Assembly (NCBI GenBank): GCA_933228765.1 | Contig: OW121768.1 | Span: 24,820,676-24,884,675, forward strand | Origin: Miltochrista miniata | Lineage: Eukaryota > Arthropoda > Insecta > Lepidoptera > Erebidae | Reading direction: 5' to 3' | Length of the DNA stretch: 64,000 nucleotides | Shown: positions 49,640 through 60,852 of the stretch, one piece after another | Position numbering within the stretch: position 1 is the first letter of the stretch | Layout of the letters: each line of letters starts with the position of its first letter | Position numbers and translations under genes: made by a program | Notes under the pieces: model-generated | The model's database searches: none | What the model was told of the DNA's origin: nothing | The model's input: only the letters and a program-made list of their open reading frames with translations

Positions 49640-49850
49640 CTTACAAGTAAATTATAAGTTTCACTTTTAGTTACAAAACTACAGAACAAAGTGGTTGAAA
49701 ACAAACGTAGCGAATGAACAAATTTTCCGCTACCTTAAGTGAGTGACAACAAAACAAAGATAATTCGAAAGCGTTACAAGGGAAATTTACCAGATAAATA
49801 AGAAAGGCTTGTTTAATTTGTCTATTGAAACTTGTATTGCAAGGCATTTC
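49640..49850. other. Unassigned DNA
   Basis: No recognisable feature. Confidence 0.4.
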
Positions 49851-49856
49851 ATTTCA

Positions 49857-49965
49857 ACGTGAAAAAAATCCTGCATGGATGCTATGCCGGACTCCTACCG
49901 ACCAAAAACCACACGTATCCTACCTAACAGCTTCAGGTAAGTCCTCGGATGGATACCCCAGGATT
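49857..49965 (-). repeat. Rep-A, diverged copy
   Basis: On the minus strand CCTGGGGTATCCATCC, TTTTTGGTCGGTAGGAGTCC and GCATAGCATCCATGCAGGAT precede an A-run. Confidence 0.65.
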
Positions 49966-50034
49966 TTATTGTATGACTTAATATAAAAGATTTTTCTATG
50001 TTTCTTTCGCGGTGCTAAAAATGATTAAGTACAT

Positions 50035-50132
50035 TGTGCAACTCCCAAATCGTATGTAGATGAAAGGCATCGTGTGGTTTCAGCCGGAAGGCGTCCAGCA
50101 ATAGCATCCATCACGATTTTCACACGTATCGT
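50035..50132 (+). repeat. Rep-A, CACACGT-type 3' end
   Basis: GGTTTCAGCCGGAAGGCGTC, then AGCATCCATCACGATTTTCA and CACGT, without a clear poly-A. Confidence 0.5.
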
Positions 50133-50134
50133 TG

Positions 50135-50860
50135 TGAAACACTTTTTAATCAACGATATTGAGTCCAAATTAAGAAATACAAACTTGTGATAGACAAGTG
50201 ATAAACATAATTGTATGTTTCTAAATAACATAATTATTATACACAGAAAACACCCAAACTCCGAAACGAATACATGTAGCATTCAGACAAATATTTGATC
50301 GATATTCAAACCTGGCTTCTGAATCCAGACTTCTACTAGATTCACTGCACTAGCTTTGTCACATCCAAAGTCAGATCTTACAACACCTTTATTATAATAC
50401 CTATTAATACATCACAAACTAAACTAGATTCTCAGAACAAAACTGTTGTTTATTGTTATGAGTTCAATCGAACAACTGTTCCACTCTTTAAGTAGGGACT
50501 TTTACCTCTTTATTCGTTCACTCCACGCAGTTTACCAATTATCCAAAAATTGGGGAACTAGCACTTAAATAGAACATCAAAGCATACTTTTCTCAAAAAA
50601 TAAGGGAAGAAAAAGACGTACTTATTTTTAAATTCAAGTGTAGGAGTAAGTAGCCATGGCCGACATTGGATTAAACAACATAGATAAGAGAAAGAGAGCC
50701 TTGAGATGATTACAATAAGAGATATCGGTAAGATAACGAGACAATAACTTTGCATGAAGAATGCTAAGAGATGTGGCCAGAAAGCTTTCGGAGTAGTGGA
50801 GTAAGAAGCTAAATCTGAAGATCTTTTGGCTGGAGACGCGGGCTAAGATCCTATTGATTT
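50135..50860. other. Unassigned DNA
   Basis: No recognisable feature. Confidence 0.4.
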
Positions 50861-50864
50861 GCTA

Positions 50865-50939
50865 GTACGGTGTCAAAAATGGGTCGAATTTGTATGGAAG
50901 GTATAGCCATCAAAATTCACTCCCCATTTGACACCGTAC
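50865..50939. repeat. Hairpin with GTACGGTGTCAAA ends
   Basis: GTACGGTGTCAAAAATGGG is inverted at the other side as CCCATTTGACACCGTAC, probably a short MITE. Confidence 0.6.
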
Positions 50940-50944
50940 GTATC

Positions 50945-51810
50945 TGTAGTTGTATTTAAGAATGAGAGTCTTAACCTCACAAAGGCTGGCAAACTTAAAA
51001 TATTAGCTCGACTTGAATCGAAGTGACGCGGCAGACAGCAGCGGAGCAAAGATGGATGGTAAAACCTGGTGTCCAGTCTCTTTTTTGTAAGACGGAAGTA
51101 GGAGATGTATTCCCACCAAGATTTCTGGAACTCAAGCCAAGCTGACTAGCATGGCAAACGGATGGGGATCTGCCGAAGTACTTAGTAACAAGGTAGGAAT
51201 TAGGACATTGAACGCAAACCACTACCACGAAAATTGAACAAAAATCCTGGGTAATGAATAACTTGGCTTGGACCTGAAATAATTATTTCCTTTAAATAAA
51301 CCTGTTTTCCTCGCATTGTGTCAACACAAAGCGGCAGGCGATTTAGCGAGAATGCCGATATGGTGATACAATGTTTACAGAGACTCTTTGTTGCTGTTCA
51401 GGCGAAGAATGCGAGGTAGTTACACTGAAGTTCCTTCTGTCCATTGCCAGTAAGCTTCGAGGCAATGTAAACATGTCTAAGTGATTGAATAACTATAAAT
51501 AAGTTGGCTCAGTACACAAATCTTGGTAAACAACCGCAAGTCGATCGACACAAATAACTGCCATATTTATTGTATTTTCCTGGTTTGTAGACATGGTCAC
51601 CTGATAAATATACCACCTAAATAATAATAATTAGAGGGCATTATTGGTGCGACAGTACTACTAGATGGATTCGTCGTTCGGACTTGATTCCCAAATCGAG
51701 TAGCATTCTGTATTTGAGTCGTTGTTGTGTTAATAAAGTGGCGGATATTCTCTGGGTTTTCATAACTGTGTGTAGGATATAACATATAACTTACATTGTT
51801 ATGTAATTAA
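50945..51810. other. Unassigned DNA
   Basis: No recognisable feature in about 0.87 kb. Confidence 0.4.
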
Positions 51811-51811
51811 T

Positions 51812-51965
51812 AATTATTATTTATTTATTTATTTATTTATTGTATACTTTATTGTACGCCAAAGAAGTATAACAATTAAGAAACTTAATATAAAAGGAAG
51901 CAATACAATGGGCGGCCTTATTGCTTAAAGCAATTTCTGCCAGGCAACCTTTGGATTAATTAAGC
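51812..51965 (-). mobile_element. LINE 3' UTR tail, (AAAT)n-ended family
   Basis: On the minus strand CCAAAGGTTGCCTGGCAGAA, then GCAATAAGGCCGCCCATTG and TGTACAATAAAGTATACAAT, lead into an AAAT repeat. I recall this GGTTGCCTGG..AAGGCCGCC tail from lepidopteran LINEs. No coding part is present. Confidence 0.6.
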
Positions 51966-52325
51966 GGCATTATAATAATTATTTGCATTAATTATAATTA
52001 TTAATCAATTATACAATTAACTCTCTATAGTCTATAACAAAGCTACCACCTTTGTTTTGTAGCTTTAGACTTTAAAAACATAGCTCAAGTTATGGAAAGC
52101 AAAATATCCTACTGCATTTGACAGCCCTCAACAAAATATTTATTACCATTTAAACTCAATTGACGGAAAGGATTTTGGTAGATACTACTTTCGATTGCAC
52201 CTCCTGAGTCAACTCTGCCAAAAAAAAAATCTATAGTCAAGTCACCCATTAATCCAATTTGCCAACCATTTCAATCCTTTCATCTTTGCTTTGACTTCAT
52301 AACTTAAATTAGATAAAAATATTAA
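51966..52325. other. Unassigned AT-rich DNA
   Basis: If the exon at 52328-52432 is real, this is intronic. Confidence 0.35.
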
Positions 52326-52327
52326 AC

Positions 52328-52432
52328 CTGTTTGGTCTCCAGCTGTGCCTTATGAGGGTACAGCTCCTGAAGTCGCTGGTACAAGTGAGCTGCACCGTTC
52401 GCCAGCCTGGCCATAGCGTCCTTATCCACGTC
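52328..52432 (-). CDS. Candidate internal exon of a host gene
   Basis: On the minus strand an acceptor, TTTTAAGTTCAG, is followed by exactly 35 open codons. They read D-V-D-K-D-A-M-A-R-L-A-N-G-A-A-H-L-Y-Q-R-L, then Q-E-L-Y-P-H-K-A-Q-L-E-T-K-Q. CAG^GTTTAA follows as a donor. The GC-rich codon use contrasts sharply with the AT-rich flanks, no repeat in the window matches, and both ends fit splice sites in one phase. The peptide is amphipathic and probably helical. I do not recognise the gene. Confidence 0.5.
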
Positions 52433-52439
52433 CTGAACT

Positions 52440-53430
52440 TAAAATTGACACTAATCCTTGGTACTACACACACATCCTACGTTATGACGTTACTGTCTAA
52501 TCTGACAGCTGTCCATAACACTTCAAATAAAAAAAAACTGTCACTGATAACGGTTTCTTTTTTTAAATAGTTCTTTTTTTAAATTAATGATATTTTATAC
52601 TAGGAATTTTCAGTTAGAACGTCAGTGCGTCCGTAGAGGTCGCGCTTAGTTGATCGACTGGCTCTACAAAGTCTACACTTCTACAGCAGGTAGTTAGTAC
52701 GTCAGACTGCACGCAAATTGAATGACAACTGATAAGCAAGGAAACGTGGGCGCGTAACTAATAAACGCATGGATATTTTTTCTGATCCACTGATATTCAA
52801 ACTGCACGTTTTGTAGATTGAAGGACAGTGTATCTGGATCTCAAATCTATTTACCTATACAGTCTTAGACAGAAAAGATAAATATCGTATCTATTGATAA
52901 AGATAGTGTGTTTATGGAGTAATCACGGGATCGTACCATTAGAAACACAAAACATACAGCCTAGGGTCGTATTATAAATTTTCGTTCAACACTCAAAGAA
53001 GCTACTTTTAGCTATTTGAATTTTGGAAAAAGTTTTGTAATACACTTCTTTAGTGTTTCATAAATGGCTAGCAGTGCCATATCTATAATAAAAATCCTTA
53101 TCTTACTGTAAGTTTTTATATTTAGACAAATTTTGCAAGGACTGTGTCTAGTATAAAGTATAGGATAATTCAGTACTCAGGTCAATCACACTTGAAAACT
53201 GGTGCTGGAAACTGGTTATTGAGTAATGATAAAGTCGACAAAAAAGCTTAATTCAATATGCATCAGTGGGGTTAAGATAAGATGAAGCTAAGATAAGATG
53301 TATACGATATGTTACGGTAGGTACTTGTAAAGCAATATTGACGTTTTTAAACAGTTGTACAACGCGATAAAGGTTTGTTTACACTCCCGTAACTAGATGT
53401 AACTAGTTATTTTGTTTGTTTGTGTATTAC
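52440..53430. other. Unassigned DNA
   Basis: Possible intron upstream of the minus-strand exon. No repeat recognised. Confidence 0.35.
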
Positions 53431-53439
53431 AGGAAATAT

Positions 53440-53625
53440 CAGTGATTTTAAATGATTTAGATTTATATAATTTAGATAGATAGGCATCAATGAAACAGTC
53501 CCACAAAGCTTTCTGGGCAGCTAAGGTCATGATGTTCAGATTTACACGATTTAGATAGACCGGATGCAATGTAACCCTGATCGTTCCACATAAATCTTTG
53601 GGCAGCTAAGGTCACTCATATATGT
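53440..53625. repeat. Two diverged ~85-bp direct repeats
   Basis: Both units carry a TTTAGATAGA segment, then GG.TGCAAT-type DNA, CCCAC or TTCCAC, and TCTGGGCAGCTAAGGTCA or TTTGGGCAGCTAAGGTCA. Confidence 0.5.
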
Positions 53626-53739
53626 ATACAAGATGATTGAATGGCGCAGACGCATTTCGAACGATTGATGTGAAGGTCTCACGGTAGTCGCTACTATTTA
53701 CTTAGAAGTGGATGAATTGAAAACATATAAAATTAACAT

Positions 53740-53853
53740 CCTTTGGAGAACTTATCCAGAGCTCCCGACCGACATTGGTAAAACACCGTGTGCTTTTAGT
53801 CGGCAGGAGTGCGTCATAGCATTCATGTAAAATGTACCACACGTGAAAGAACA
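53740..53853 (+). repeat. Rep-A, CACGTGAAA-type 3' end
   Basis: CATCCTTTGGAGAACTTATC, TGCTTTTAGTCGGCAGGAGT and CCACACGTGAAAGAAC mark a diverged copy. Confidence 0.55.
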
Positions 53854-53904
53854 TACAAAATTACGTTGAGGACTACCCTCAAAACTTACTGTAATACTTA
53901 TTAG

Positions 53905-54325
53905 GAATAGAGCAGCGAAGAACCATAGTGTCCTTGGCTGCCTTCTACCGAATGTATCACGGCGAATGTTCTGAGCTCTTCAACCTGATCCCACCATCTC
54001 CTGTCCGATCCCGAACAACGCGTGCCGGGCAGAGATGCCACTCACACACAGTGAAGAGAATCTTCGCCAGAACGGGGCGTTTCAAAAGATCGTTCCTCTG
54101 TCGAACTATAAAAACCTGAAACGACCTGCCTACACACGTGTTTCCCTCATCTTACAATCCCGGGTTCCTCAAGAGGAGCGTGAAGAGGTACATCACAGGG
54201 TCGCCAACTTGAGGACCACTGTCAGAAGTCTAACGGACTGTGAGAGTGGCCCCCAATCGCTAGATGCGCCGCGGCGCACCATCAGGCTAGCGAACGTCAA
54301 CTTGCGCTTGCGCGAGCTAAATGTA
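53905..54325 (+). mobile_element. LINE-C 3' tail
   Basis: GAGCAGCGAAGAACCATAGT, S-L-A-A-F-Y-R-M-Y-H-G-E-C-S-E, the R-S-R-T-T-R-A-G-Q-R-C-H segment and the shared 3' UTR match the LINE-C copy at 16640-17040. The poly-A is lost. Confidence 0.8.
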
Positions 54326-54329
54326 TAAA

Positions 54330-54895
54330 TTGAACAAACAATGAGGTAGAATTAAATTGCTTTTAGTAATCTATTTGAACAAAAACCTCGAAATCACTAA
54401 ATCTCTTAACATCGCGATCTAGAATCATTCAAACCGAGAACAATAGCTCAAGACGTATCTAATGGTAGCCGTGAAGAAATACGTGAATAATCGTAAATAT
54501 CAGAGCGTGTCGGACGCCCTAACGTCTGCTAAAATTACACGGAACACGTTCAATGGACGATTGATGGGACGTGGTGTTGCCATATCTCAAGATTTGCCCT
54601 GAGTTTCAGGCTTTTGCACTCTTCTAAGGATTGTGGCTGGATTTAGCAAATCTCATGAAATATCAAGACATTTTAAAATATAGCTTACATTTTCAACAAG
54701 CTACATATGTCTACCTAGGGTGGTTACTGCACATTTTAAATCAATAAGTACTTATATATTTTACTCTATTTTATTATGCATAGGTAATTTTTTTCTGTTT
54801 AATGTATTTTTGTTCTTTTTAATGTCGATAAAGCGATCTGATCAAAATCGTTTATATCGCCCCTTTTTAAGCATCAACTAATTGAAAGACTTTGA
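54330..54895. other. Unassigned DNA
   Basis: No recognisable feature. Confidence 0.4.
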
Positions 54896-54901
54896 AACTC
54901 G

Positions 54902-54943
54902 ACGCTTGAGAGCGATTCGCCACTGCGAATCGCTCTCAAGCGT
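54902..54943. repeat. Perfect 19-bp hairpin
   Basis: ACGCTTGAGAGCGATTCGC, a CACT loop, then the exact inverse (54925-54943). Confidence 0.9.
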
Positions 54944-54949
54944 AAAAAC

Positions 54950-55205
54950 AACTTTTTAAATTAAAAGTACGTTTGAGAGTACAATATTATTATCAAACTT
55001 TAAAGTATCTAAGAATTTTTCAGTAAAAATGAGGCCCTTTCTCCGGATTTTTTATTTTTTCATCTGGCAACCCTTGCGAACCGTGAGGCACTCGTCTACA
55101 CCGATAAAACGTTTGAATTATATCGAACATCTAATCGACTCAAACTTATATCTATTGATAGCGTTCAATGACTTAGATCGCAAATATTTTAGGTAACAAT
55201 TTATT
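54950..55205. other. Unassigned AT-rich DNA
   Basis: No recognisable feature. Confidence 0.4.
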
Positions 55206-55210
55206 ACTAA

Positions 55211-55412
55211 CTAGCGGACGTCACGCGGTTTCACCCGCGTAGTTCCCGTTCCCGTGGGAATACGGGAATAAAATATAGCCTATGTTCACCGCAAAGAGTG
55301 TAGCTTCCCAACAGTGAAAGAATTTTTCAAATCGGTCCAGCAGTTCCGGAGCCTATTCGTTACAAACAAAAAAATAAAAACAAATCTTTCCTCTTTATAA
55401 TATTGGTATAGA
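55211..55412 (-). mobile_element. Hel-a Helitron, well preserved
   Basis: Inverted CTAGCGGACGTCACGCGG to TTATAATATTGGTATAGA. The outer bases are A and T. The stem ACGCGG..CCGCGT is intact. Confidence 0.9.
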
Positions 55413-55642
55413 TAGATAGAATATTATTAGATAGTAGCAAAATGCGCACGTAAACCAAAACGCCATGCGCCATATTGAGCAAAGGAATGGTGAAAATGGA
55501 CATTTGTCTCTGTGAAAATCGTTCAATAGTCATCAACTCATCAAACTCATCAAGTTTATGGTGAACAAAGAGATAGACGCGGCACCGTGGAGGAATTTGT
55601 TCCAAACTATGTAAGTATAACAAGTCCTTTTTATGTGTAGAC

Positions 55643-55913
55643 ATACATACATACATATGGTCACGACCCCATCCCCGAAGGGGTACGCAGAGGCACACTA
55701 CATGCCCACATTTCACCTTTGTATAATTTTGTCCCACGTAATAGGCGGTGAGCCGTATTGCCGTGTTTAAATGGACAGGCGTAGGTTGTGACTGCCTGCT
55801 GTTGAAATAAAGCTTTCAACTTAGCTTAACGACTGCCATTTTACTGGCAACCGGGACAAACGCTCAAATAAATGTCACAAAGTGATCACATGGATGGTCA
55901 CCCATCCATGGAC
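55643..55913 (-). mobile_element. SINE-5S with 12-bp TSD
   Basis: TTATGTGTAGAC at 55631-55642 and 55914-55925 flanks the insert. It starts with the ATAC tail and ends within GGTCACCCATCCATGGAC, so only part of the 5S-like head was copied. Confidence 0.9.
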
Positions 55914-56044
55914 TTATGTGTAGACCTGAGGAGATATTTACATCTAGGTTGAAAACATACTGTGATATGCGTCACGTCACTTCGGAATTCTGCAAGTGCA
56001 TCCAAAATTGAAGAATCATTACCTGTAGACAAAAGAAATAATAG

Positions 56045-56240
56045 TTAAATACTATGCACATACATATTTCCATAAGGAAGTCTCATCAGTCCCTCCAGGG
56101 TCCAGAGCTTCAGAGATTGACGACGATTGTCTCTGGCATATAAGAAACAAACATTTGCGAATCACACAATTATTTGTTCTGACTCATGATTCGAACCTAA
56201 GACGTCAGCAAGTCATCCACGCACCACTGCGCCAACGAAT
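56045..56240 (-). mobile_element. SINE-T variant with another tRNA-like head
   Basis: On the minus strand CGTTGGCGCAGTGGTGCGTG and TTAGGTTCGAATC supply A and B boxes. AATAATTGTGTGATTCGCAA and ATGTTTGTTTCTTATATGCC resemble the SINE-T body. It may be intact, but no TSD is clear. Confidence 0.6.
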
Positions 56241-56248
56241 AGACATTA

Positions 56249-56857
56249 TCTATACTAATATTATAAAGAAGTAAAGTTTGTGTATCTATTTGTTAAATTG
56301 TAAGGGGTAATCTCGGGATCTACTGAACCGATTTTAAAAATTCCTTTACCAATAGAAAGCTACGTTATTGTGAAGTGTCATAGGCTATATAGCATCACGC
56401 TACAACGAACAGGAGCGGAGCAGTAATAGTAAATGTTTAAAAAACGGGAGAAAAGTTATTCCTTTTGAGAGTTTCGTTAGTTGTGCTGCGTAAATGTTTA
56501 TAGTTATGTAAAAAATATGTACTACAAAATTGTTTCTCTTAAAAAAGTTCTAAAAAAATTGCGCGATAGCATGTGTCTATCTTTGGGTTGGTGCACAATA
56601 ACCATTTTAATGGCAATATTTTTTTTTCTACAATAATGCCACGGGATACCTCTTTCATAAACGAAATTGTTCTTAAAAATAATGCGACGGGAACACACGC
56701 GACGAGAAACCTTTCTCTCTCTCTCTCTCACACACGTAGTATTAATATTAACGACGAGACGCTACGGGAGTAAACGCAATGCGACGGGAGTAAATGCGAC
56801 GGGAACAGATAATACTCTCTCTTATGTGGCGCAAACGAAGTTGCGCGGGTCAGCTAG
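56249..56857 (+). mobile_element. Hel-d Helitron, 609 bp
   Basis: It starts TCTATACTAATATTATAAAG and ends GCGGGTCAGCTAG. The stem GCGCAA..TTGCGC sits before the end. The flanks are A and T. The interior has repeated GCGACGGGA motifs and a CT microsatellite (56711-56727). It has no coding capacity. Confidence 0.9.
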
Positions 56858-57285
56858 TACATTATAACCCAAGAAAAATTGTAATAAATAGAGCAGCATC
56901 AACATTTTATTGAAATTGTCAAAATATTAACAAATTGAGTAAATTGTATCAACAATTTCACATACACATGGATATTTGTTGGACAAATATGAAGGCCGTT
57001 ACAGTTGTCTACTGTACTAGATTCAAATCCATTTTTTGCTAATTTAAGGAGGTGATACACTAACGACTCGGCCAGCTGACGGACGGTCTAAAATAGTCTA
57101 AATCATTGGGTCGCCCGGTCGTCGCGTTGGTGATCCTTTTGCGTATAAAGTAAAGCAGATCCGTTGGGTGTATTTTTTTGGACCGAGGTTTTCTAATTTC
57201 AAGCATGCACAAAGAGCCACCGAGTAAATCCTCCGGTTTTTAAGACAGAAGACTTTTATTTTAGGTGCTCACTTGGCGGTTTAGA
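56858..57285. other. Unassigned DNA
   Basis: No recognisable feature. Confidence 0.4.
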
Positions 57286-57287
57286 TC

Positions 57288-57436
57288 TTGGGCTGCTGGA
57301 TTTTCAAAATGTTAAAATGCATAGCTTTTAGATTCTTTAACATTATAAATAGAGCACTAAAAAGAAAAACCCTCTGATAACTTATGGAAATACGCGTTAC
57401 ATCTGGTTTATATTTGAGACGTTTTACAAGTGCATT
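57288..57436 (+). mobile_element. LINE-J 3' UTR fragment
   Basis: GGGCTGCTGGATTTTCAAAA, AAATGCATAGCTTTTAGATT, AAATAGAGCA and GACGTTTTACAAGTGCAT follow the 3' UTR at 33205-33390. Coding and tail parts are missing. Confidence 0.6.
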
Positions 57437-57632
57437 TGCGTTTGTTTGGCTCGCGAGTTCGTTTCGTCGGCGTAACGGCGCGGGCGGTTTTGCACGCAAA
57501 TGGATCACCGCCTTTACTATGATAAACTGGTGCAAATTGGCAAGTCGTGAACGAGTCACCAGCGATTTTCACGCTTCAACCTTTGCCTCGTCACGAAATG
57601 CTATCAAAACTACAATAGAATTGAGTAATGAA

Positions 57633-57703
57633 AGAAATATGTTCCGTTGTGCTTGATAATACACCTCAGTACTCTGAGGTGAAGCACAACAGAACATCAT
57701 TTC
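57633..57703. repeat. Two-tier hairpin
   Basis: AGAAATATGTTCCGTTGTGC pairs with the inverse near 57682-57703. A second stem, CACCTCAG..CTGAGGTG (57662-57681), sits at the tip. A 7-nt bulge lies on the left side only. Confidence 0.65.
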
Positions 57704-57955
57704 TATTTTCGAAAACAGAATTATTTCTATTATTTTAATATTTCTTAAAAATTGCCGAGTACTTGACAATCACCTAACGCCGAAACCCATCACACATCCA
57801 CTTATGATTTTTTTTAAAATTCCACCTTTAAGGGGTAAAATAGGGGGTTGAAGTGTCACGAAACTAGTATTCCTGCCAAACTATTTTATATGACAGTAAA
57901 TAGTAAACTCGTTGTTATTTGTTCGTTGATTTTGTTCAAATTAATTAGTTACGGC
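57704..57955. other. Unassigned DNA
   Basis: No recognisable feature. Confidence 0.4.
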
Positions 57956-57957
57956 AT

Positions 57958-58081
57958 AAGTCCGAACCCGATCGCAAGCAGCACTGCACTCAATGCAGCA
58001 CGCGACAGGCAGCATTGCCGCGCAGCACCTCAGTGGCAGCATTGCAGCGATAGCAGTGCTTGCTGCCGATTTCGAAATCAT
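57958..58081. mobile_element. MITE with GTCCGAACCCGATCGCAAGC ends
   Basis: The left end is inverted at the right as GCAGTGCTTGCTGCCGATTT, with a GC-rich repetitive interior (GCAGCACTGCACTCAATGC). It is related to 37546-37760. Confidence 0.55.
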
Positions 58082-58089
58082 ACTTTTAA

Positions 58090-58340
58090 AACGGGTGTGA
58101 GCCGTACTTGTCGTACCAGATTTAGCCCAAAACAATAGGCACTTACAGCCACGTACAAATTAATCGACAATCACGATTCCACAAATCGCGCGTGCTCTCC
58201 TTGAAACATGTTAAAAAAGACATTGATGTTTTCAATATTCATATAATAGTTAATTACATCTAACACTCACATTTCCTGGCCGTTTCCGCACGGAAAGCAC
58301 TGGTCATTGTACTACCGCGTGTGTTAGTAGTAATTTGATT
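58090..58340. other. Unassigned DNA
   Basis: No recognisable feature. Confidence 0.4.
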
Positions 58341-58367
58341 ACAAGGTTCTGACAACGATTAGCATGA

Positions 58368-58529
58368 CATTACAGCGGCCGTAGGTCTCTGTTGGGAGTT
58401 CTGGGACATCCTTCCGAGGGCTTACCCGGAGCTCCCAACCATAGGCTGTTGGGCGTAATGTGAGGTTTTTTAGTCGGTAGGAGTCCGGCATAACATCCAT
58501 GAGGATTTTCCCTCACGTTAAAAAAAGAA
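58368..58529 (+). repeat. Rep-A with 25-bp TSD
   Basis: The 25-bp direct repeat beginning AAGGTTCTGACAACGATTAG lies at 58343-58367 and 58530-58554, without mismatch. The insert starts near GCGGCCGTAGGTC and ends CCCTCACGTTAAAAAAAG. The perfect duplication marks it as young. Confidence 0.95.
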
Positions 58530-58559
58530 AAGGTTCTGACAACGATTAGCATGATATGA

Positions 58560-58760
58560 GTTAGTGAGTAAGGGTCTTTAATTTCTTTAGCATAATCTGA
58601 TTGGCGCGGGATTCAATAACATGTATTGAGTTCAAATTTAGTTTAGAGTTGGTTAGAATAAAAAAAAAGGGGTCCGTTTTGCATGATATTTTGAGTAAAG
58701 TTAAAATATGATAAATTTAAACACGGTTGATCAGAACTTGGTACACCTAATAATCTTTGC
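58560..58760. other. Unassigned AT-rich DNA
   Basis: No recognisable feature. Confidence 0.4.
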
Positions 58761-58766
58761 CTAGTT

Positions 58767-58811
58767 AATTCAGGACAGGGACCACATTAAATGTGGTCCC
58801 TGTCCTGAATT
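58767..58811. repeat. Perfect 45-bp palindrome
   Basis: The 22-bp arms AATTCAGGACAGGGACCACA(TT) and the exact inverse are separated by a single A at 58789. Confidence 0.95.
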
Positions 58812-58814
58812 TCC

Positions 58815-59425
58815 AGAAATTTTCTGCCCTATTATAAACACAGAAAGTTTACAAAAGGAAACAACAAATTGCTCAAAAAAGCTTCATGTAATTTGAAGTT
58901 TATACTCATTTATAGACTTTTACAATAAACGATGTTTTGACCACATACACCGAAGTGGTCACAAGCTGAAATGACCCTGTAAAAATAAATAAATTCATAC
59001 AAACAGTGATAGCTGAAAAATTTTGCTTATTTTACGTACATGAGAAGTCCAACCTTCCAATGTACTGAGGAAGTTGCCATCAATCATCTGTTTCCTCCGC
59101 CACCAATGGCGTCTTCACCATTATTTACGCAACACAACGTTTATAGCTCATATATCAATACACGACAGATATCCTTACCTTCATCTGTAGTTAGTTTATT
59201 TAATTTGTTTGGAAATATTATCAAATTTATCATATTCATAACACGAACGCGTGCAATTTCATGATCTTCTGAATGTATTCGCGCGACTTTTCGATGGTGT
59301 GAATCTTCAATGTAAAAGTAATGCAAACATTGTTAATATTTATTTAAAACGTGTCATGTATTTATATTGTCCTATTGTATTTAAAGTTTCCAGTAAGTAA
59401 TTATTTAGCATGTTATTTATGGTAT
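58815..59425. other. Unassigned AT-rich DNA
   Basis: Open frames at 59040-59264 and 59141-59326 have no recognisable motif. Confidence 0.4.
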
Positions 59426-59427
59426 CA

Positions 59428-59655
59428 CTAAATGATGCTCGCGGCTTCGCCCGCGTGAAATTCGGTACCCGTTCCCGCTTCCCGTGGGAATATTTTACCG
59501 AGATGAAAAGTAGCATATGTGTTATTCCAGACTATACTCTATCCCTGTACCAAATTTCAAACAGTTCCATTCAGCCGTTAGAGCGTGATTGAGTAACAAA
59601 CATCCAAACATCTTCACAAACTTTCACATTTATAATATAGTAGGAAGTAGGATTG
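59428..59655 (-). mobile_element. Hel-b Helitron, diverged
   Basis: ATGCTCGCGGCTTCGCCCGC, CTATCCCTGTACCAAATTTC, GAGCGTGATTGAGTAACAAA and TTATAATATAGTAGGAAGTA follow the inverse Hel-b order. The CTAG end is mutated. Confidence 0.7.
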
Positions 59656-59659
59656 GTAG

Positions 59660-60850
59660 GAAGTAGGATGTATTTTGGAAACTCCCAGACATTAATAGTA
59701 GAGTTAACTTGATATTTACAATAAGTTATTTCGTGTTTCAGATTCCAATGTATCCGCAACAGTGTCGAAATGGTCGAAATATATGAATCATAAAATAACA
59801 CAAATATCCGTTCCCAAAAGCTTTTCCACATCAAAATAGAACCAGCAAGTAGCCACTCAACCACAAATATTCAAGCCTGAAGTTTGTCATTGATACAGTC
59901 TTCTATCAATGATAATCCTTGTGGTCTACGTGACGATTGTCACTTCCCATAGCCACTGCCGAAGGCATGAGCAAATGTTCCATTGTTTGGCATGACGTCA
60001 ATAGCCTCCAGTACAATATTTAGGTTAAGGACTGGTTGTTGGATTGACGAAACCCAAGACAAAATTGGACTCGGCATTTGTACAAACGCAGAAGGCGCGC
60101 GTGCGGTTTGATGTCGTAAAAGGTAAAGCGATTGACAATTATTAGTATTGTCGTCTTGGTGACTAAGTTTAAACTATTTGGTACTACGTTTTGTTACTTA
60201 TTTAGCATGGAATGACATTGTATAACAGAGGAATTTATATGTATGTTAGCTTATAATGTATAGTTCCGATTTCTAATATTGTTGCTGTGGTAGCAAGATT
60301 TCAGGATGGAGAGTCATTTCATTTCATTTATTTATTTGCCGATCATAGGATTACATGGATGTTACATTATTATTAAGCCCTATTTGGTCTACCTTAATTG
60401 GCATGCAAATTTAAGTATTTAACTATATTTAAAATTTATAATTTAACATTCATGCAGTATAAAACTCTAGTTCAATAACTCATCAAATCTAAAACTAGAG
60501 ACATCAACAACTCGTGTTGGAGTATTTTGGCTAGAAAGAGGTTAGTAGCCATTAATCAGGATTGTAGTATGGGAAAATCTTCTACCTCTGTCCTACAAAC
60601 CAGGACAAAAAATCTTTATTCTCATGCCTTCTCGTCATTAAAATACACCTACAAAATTACATGCTTAGGCTAGCAATTACAAAGAAAATTGCTCAGAAGT
60701 CATGTCAAGAATGCTTGCGTGAAAATCGAGGGAAGAATAAAATAGCTTTCCCACGAGGACGAGAAAATTGTTTAATTACCAAGAAAAATGTAGGATACAA
60801 TTGCTTGAAGTAAATAACCTATTCTTCTATCTATATCGTGGAATTACACT
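59660..60850. other. Unassigned DNA
   Basis: About 1.2 kb. A TTTCATTTATTTATTTGCC run near 60318 could be a reversed LINE tail. No gene is supported. Confidence 0.4.
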
Positions 60851-60852
60851 TT

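Noticed and set aside
57281..57656. 90- and 92-codon frames
   Set aside because: They overlap a LINE-J 3' UTR fragment and carry no domain.
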